Shown here one piece after another: positions 5,799 to 7,368 of a DNA stretch of 7,368 nucleotides; position 1 is the stretch's first letter; every line of letters begins with the position of its first letter. The DNA comes from JBIICS01 sp044238735 (GTDB taxonomy: Bacteria; Bacteroidota; Bacteroidia; UBA4408): NCBI GenBank assembly GCA_044238735.1, contig JBIICS010000137.1, positions 1-7,368 on the forward strand. The letters are read 5' to 3'. The position numbers and the translations under genes were made by a program. The notes under the pieces were generated by a model. That model worked only from the letters and a program-made list of their open reading frames with translations, was not told the origin of the DNA and ran no database searches.

Positions 5799-6214
5799 GC
5801 TCTAAACTGATCCAGCCATTTTAAAGCCTCGTTAAGTTTAGTAAACATGCGCGTAGGGCGTTCAGGCTTGTTCACATTCAGATAAAAATTACCAATAATA
5901 CTTTGTGCTGTTGATTTTAAAAGGTAAGCTTCTGCACATACCTGAGGGCTTGCTTCGGCATTGGCCAGGAATTCGCGGGTTTCTTTGGTGGGCAAACTAA
6001 AATCGTTGGCAATTATTAGAGCCGGTATCTTAACACCTCTACCCAAGGTTTTTGTTGCCTGTATAATTTCTTTAGTATTAAATAAATTTACCTCTGTATC
6101 CTTTTCAATTTCTATTACAAAAAGATTATCGGAAGTAATGGAAACAGTTACCTTACCTAAATGAATAGTGTTAATTTTATTAAGCGTGAAATCTTTCGTT
6201 TCCAAATTCAACAT
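5789..6214 (-). CDS. STAS/SpoIIAA-like small protein of unknown function
   Basis: The 141-residue protein is soluble, with no signal peptide or membrane segment. Its pattern is an alternating beta/alpha STAS-like (SpoIIAA-like) fold: strands at about 18-37, a helix at 46-58, a strand PALIIAND at 64-71, a helix at 76-90, then the most distinctive stretch, roughly 94-125, with KSTAQSIIGNFYLNVNKPERP. It ends in a helix with ALKWLDQF. I recognise this from memory as a family common in Bacteroidota, where several paralogs per genome occur and the biochemical role is unknown. The only in-frame Met near the N-terminus is the first, so the start is well set. It lies 45 bases downstream of the Gfo/Idh/MocA gene on the same strand and is likely in its transcript; no clear TAnnTTTG occurs in that gap. 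Confidence 0.8.
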   Translation of the reverse strand: MLNLETKDFTLNKINTIHLGKVTVSITSDNLFVIEIEKDTEVNLFNTKEIIQATKTLGRGVKIPALIIANDFSLPTKETREFLANAEASPQVCAEAYLLKSTAQSIIGNFYLNVNKPERPTRMFTKLNEALKWLDQFRAQE

Positions 6215-6259
6215 TATTTAAAACAAATCATTAATTCGAAACTAAATTTAAGAATCATT

Positions 6260-7252
6260 TTATGAATCGAGCAAATTGGAGCTTAATTTTAATCTTTCAA
6301 TAATCTTAAAGGCAATATCCAGCGCATTAAATCCATCATTAATACTAACGGTTGGGGTTAAATCGTTTTCTATTGCGTCTGCAAACTCTTCCAGTTCTTT
6401 TTTAATCGCATTAGAGGAAGGTATTTCTGGTTTTTCGAAATAAATTTGTTTTTTACCCTTAGCCTCACCTAAATCAATTATAATCCCAAATGGATCTTCT
6501 TCCCCTTCCACCTTATTAAGTTTAACAACGTTTACTTCTTTATCCAAAAAATCAATTGAAATATAAGCATCTCGTTGAAAAAGACGAGTTTTGCGCATAT
6601 TTTTTAATGAAATTCGGCTGGCAGTTAAATTGGCTACACACCCATTATCAAACTCAATCCTGGCATTGGTTATGTCTGGTGTATCACTAACTACGGCAAC
6701 ACCACTTGCACTAATCTTTTTTACGCTGGATTTTACAATACTCAAAACAATATCAATATCATGAATCATTAAATCCAAAACCACAGAAACATCGGTACCT
6801 CTTGGATTAAATTGAGCCAAACGATGGGTTTCTATAAACATGGGCTGCTGTAAATATGGTTTTGCCGCTGTAAAAGCAGGATTAAAACGTTCAACGTGAC
6901 CAACCTGAACCTTAACTTTGGCCTCATGAGCTAATTTTTGTAAGGACTTTGCCTCATCCAAATTAGACGTTAAGGGTTTTTCAATAAAAACATGCTTAGA
7001 TTTTTTTATAGCCGCACTGGCTATCTGGTAGTGAGTTAGAGTTGGCGTTACCACATCTATAGCATCACAAAGGTCTAATAACTCGTCGGGATTAGCATAA
7101 CTTTTAATTCCAAATTCGGCTTCCACTTTTGCCGCCATTTCCGCATTAGCATCGTAAAAACCAATAAAATTATATCGGGAACCAAGCTCCTTAATAAGTT
7201 TTAGGTGTATTTTACCTAAATGTCCGGCACCAAATAAGCCAATATTAACCAT
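6260..7252 (-). CDS. Gfo/Idh/MocA-family NAD(P)-dependent oxidoreductase
   Basis: This is a cytoplasmic sugar-type dehydrogenase of the Gfo/Idh/MocA family, 330 residues and complete. The Rossmann domain opens with IGLFGAGHLGKIH (GAGHLG at 8-13), Asp34 follows the second strand, and EKPLT at 91-95 is the family signature. The C-terminal substrate domain holds VGHVERFNPAF (117-127) and DLMIHDID (160-167), where His164 is the likely catalytic residue. The HVERFNPA and DLMIHDID combination recalls UDP-N-acetylglucosamine 3-dehydrogenases (GnnA-like) of lipid A and surface sugar pathways, but no aminotransferase partner is present here, so I leave the substrate open. It leads the STAS-like gene and is divergent from the gene beginning at the right edge. 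The start gives MVNIGLFGAG, right at the first beta strand as expected. Confidence 0.9.
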   Translation of the reverse strand: MVNIGLFGAGHLGKIHLKLIKELGSRYNFIGFYDANAEMAAKVEAEFGIKSYANPDELLDLCDAIDVVTPTLTHYQIASAAIKKSKHVFIEKPLTSNLDEAKSLQKLAHEAKVKVQVGHVERFNPAFTAAKPYLQQPMFIETHRLAQFNPRGTDVSVVLDLMIHDIDIVLSIVKSSVKKISASGVAVVSDTPDITNARIEFDNGCVANLTASRISLKNMRKTRLFQRDAYISIDFLDKEVNVVKLNKVEGEEDPFGIIIDLGEAKGKKQIYFEKPEIPSSNAIKKELEEFADAIENDLTPTVSINDGFNALDIAFKIIERLKLSSNLLDS

Positions 7253-7269
7253 ACATCGTTAATTTTTTC

Positions 7270-7295
7270 CAAAGTAAACACAATAATAAAAGCAA
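7270..7295 (-). promoter_or_regulatory. Weak candidate promoter for the oxidoreductase gene
   Basis: On the minus strand TTACTTTG (7277..7270) differs from TAnnTTTG at one fixed base, and TTG lies at 7295..7293 with a 15-base spacer, slightly short. The predicted leader is about 10-15 bases. This is the best candidate in the spacer for this direction. Confidence 0.3.
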
Positions 7296-7314
7296 CTTTA
7301 ATAGGTCATATTGC

Positions 7315-7322
7315 TATTTTTG
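7315..7322 (+). promoter_or_regulatory. Probable -7 element of the right-edge gene
   Basis: TATTTTTG matches TAnnTTTG exactly. Transcription would begin near 7328, about 16 bases before the ATG at 7344. The -33 side is weak: TTTA at 7297-7300 is only 14 bases away. Confidence 0.45.
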
Positions 7323-7343
7323 CACACACGGGTTTTGAAAACT

Positions 7344-7368
7344 ATGATTGACGATTTTAAACATAAAG
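7344..7368 (+). CDS. pcm: Start of a gene, probably protein-L-isoaspartate O-methyltransferase (partial)
   Basis: The ATG at 7344 opens MIDDFKHK and then a codon starting with G at the window edge. Pcm proteins of Bacteroidota commonly start with a short acidic lead followed by Y/F-K/R-HKG-x-R, which fits what is visible. Pcm uses S-adenosylmethionine to methylate damaged isoaspartyl residues and start their repair. Only eight codons are visible, so the family is a tentative recognition. The upstream TATTTTTG supports a real gene start. It is divergent from the Gfo/Idh/MocA gene. Confidence 0.45.

Noticed and set aside
1..7368. Defence island, toxin-antitoxin pair, CRISPR, prophage or insertion sequence.
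   Set aside because: Every gene has a housekeeping or conserved-family explanation, no terminal repeats or target duplications were found, and no spaced repeat array is present.

Overview
The window is A+T-rich chromosomal DNA from a member of the Bacteroidota, probably a free-living Flavobacteriales- or Sphingobacteriales-like lineage. The clues are: (i) several intergenic regions carry TAnnTTTG, the -7 element read by the Bacteroidota primary sigma factor; (ii) starts lack convincing Shine-Dalgarno sites and are preceded by A/T-rich leaders; (iii) the proteins match lineage-typical forms, namely a FabG ending in INVCGGM, an Nfu with its own N-terminal domain, a small STAS-like protein, and a membrane-protein N-terminus reading SLWLLPLCIALGA. 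Coding density is very high and no gap exceeds 125 bases. I see no insertion sequence, phage gene, CRISPR array, tRNA or rRNA.

Layout, left to right. Bases 1-60 (minus) hold the first 20 codons of a membrane protein that runs off the left edge. Next, also minus, is fabG (fatty-acid elongation), separated from it by a 114-base spacer with nested inverted repeats. Divergent from fabG is a plus-strand pair: a 100-residue helical phasin/UbiK-like protein whose stop codon overlaps the start of a UbiB/ABC1 atypical kinase. Directly abutting tail to tail is a minus-strand Nfu iron-sulfur carrier gene. Divergent from nfu is nadB (L-aspartate oxidase), followed after 32 bases by a Nudix hydrolase. The Nudix gene overlaps tail to tail with a minus-strand STAS-like gene, which lies downstream of a Gfo/Idh/MocA oxidoreductase gene. 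At the right edge the first codons of a plus-strand gene, probably pcm, begin.

How the genes relate. This is mostly core metabolism: fatty-acid synthesis, quinone-linked kinase, Fe-S assembly and NAD synthesis. Two links deserve attention. The small coiled-coil protein plus UbiB-family kinase resembles the UbiK/UbiJ/UbiB accessory module of ubiquinone makers, yet Bacteroidota normally make menaquinone. The shared divergent control region of nfu and nadB joins an Fe-S carrier to the first step of NAD synthesis, whose partner enzyme NadA needs a [4Fe-4S] cluster. Both convergent gene pairs (ubiB/nfu and Nudix/STAS-like) leave no room for a conventional terminator between them. I found no clearly new multi-gene system; the most interesting items are the phasin-like/UbiB pair, the 14-base sequence shared by two divergent promoter regions, the palindrome on the nadB promoter and the probable leaderless nfu start.
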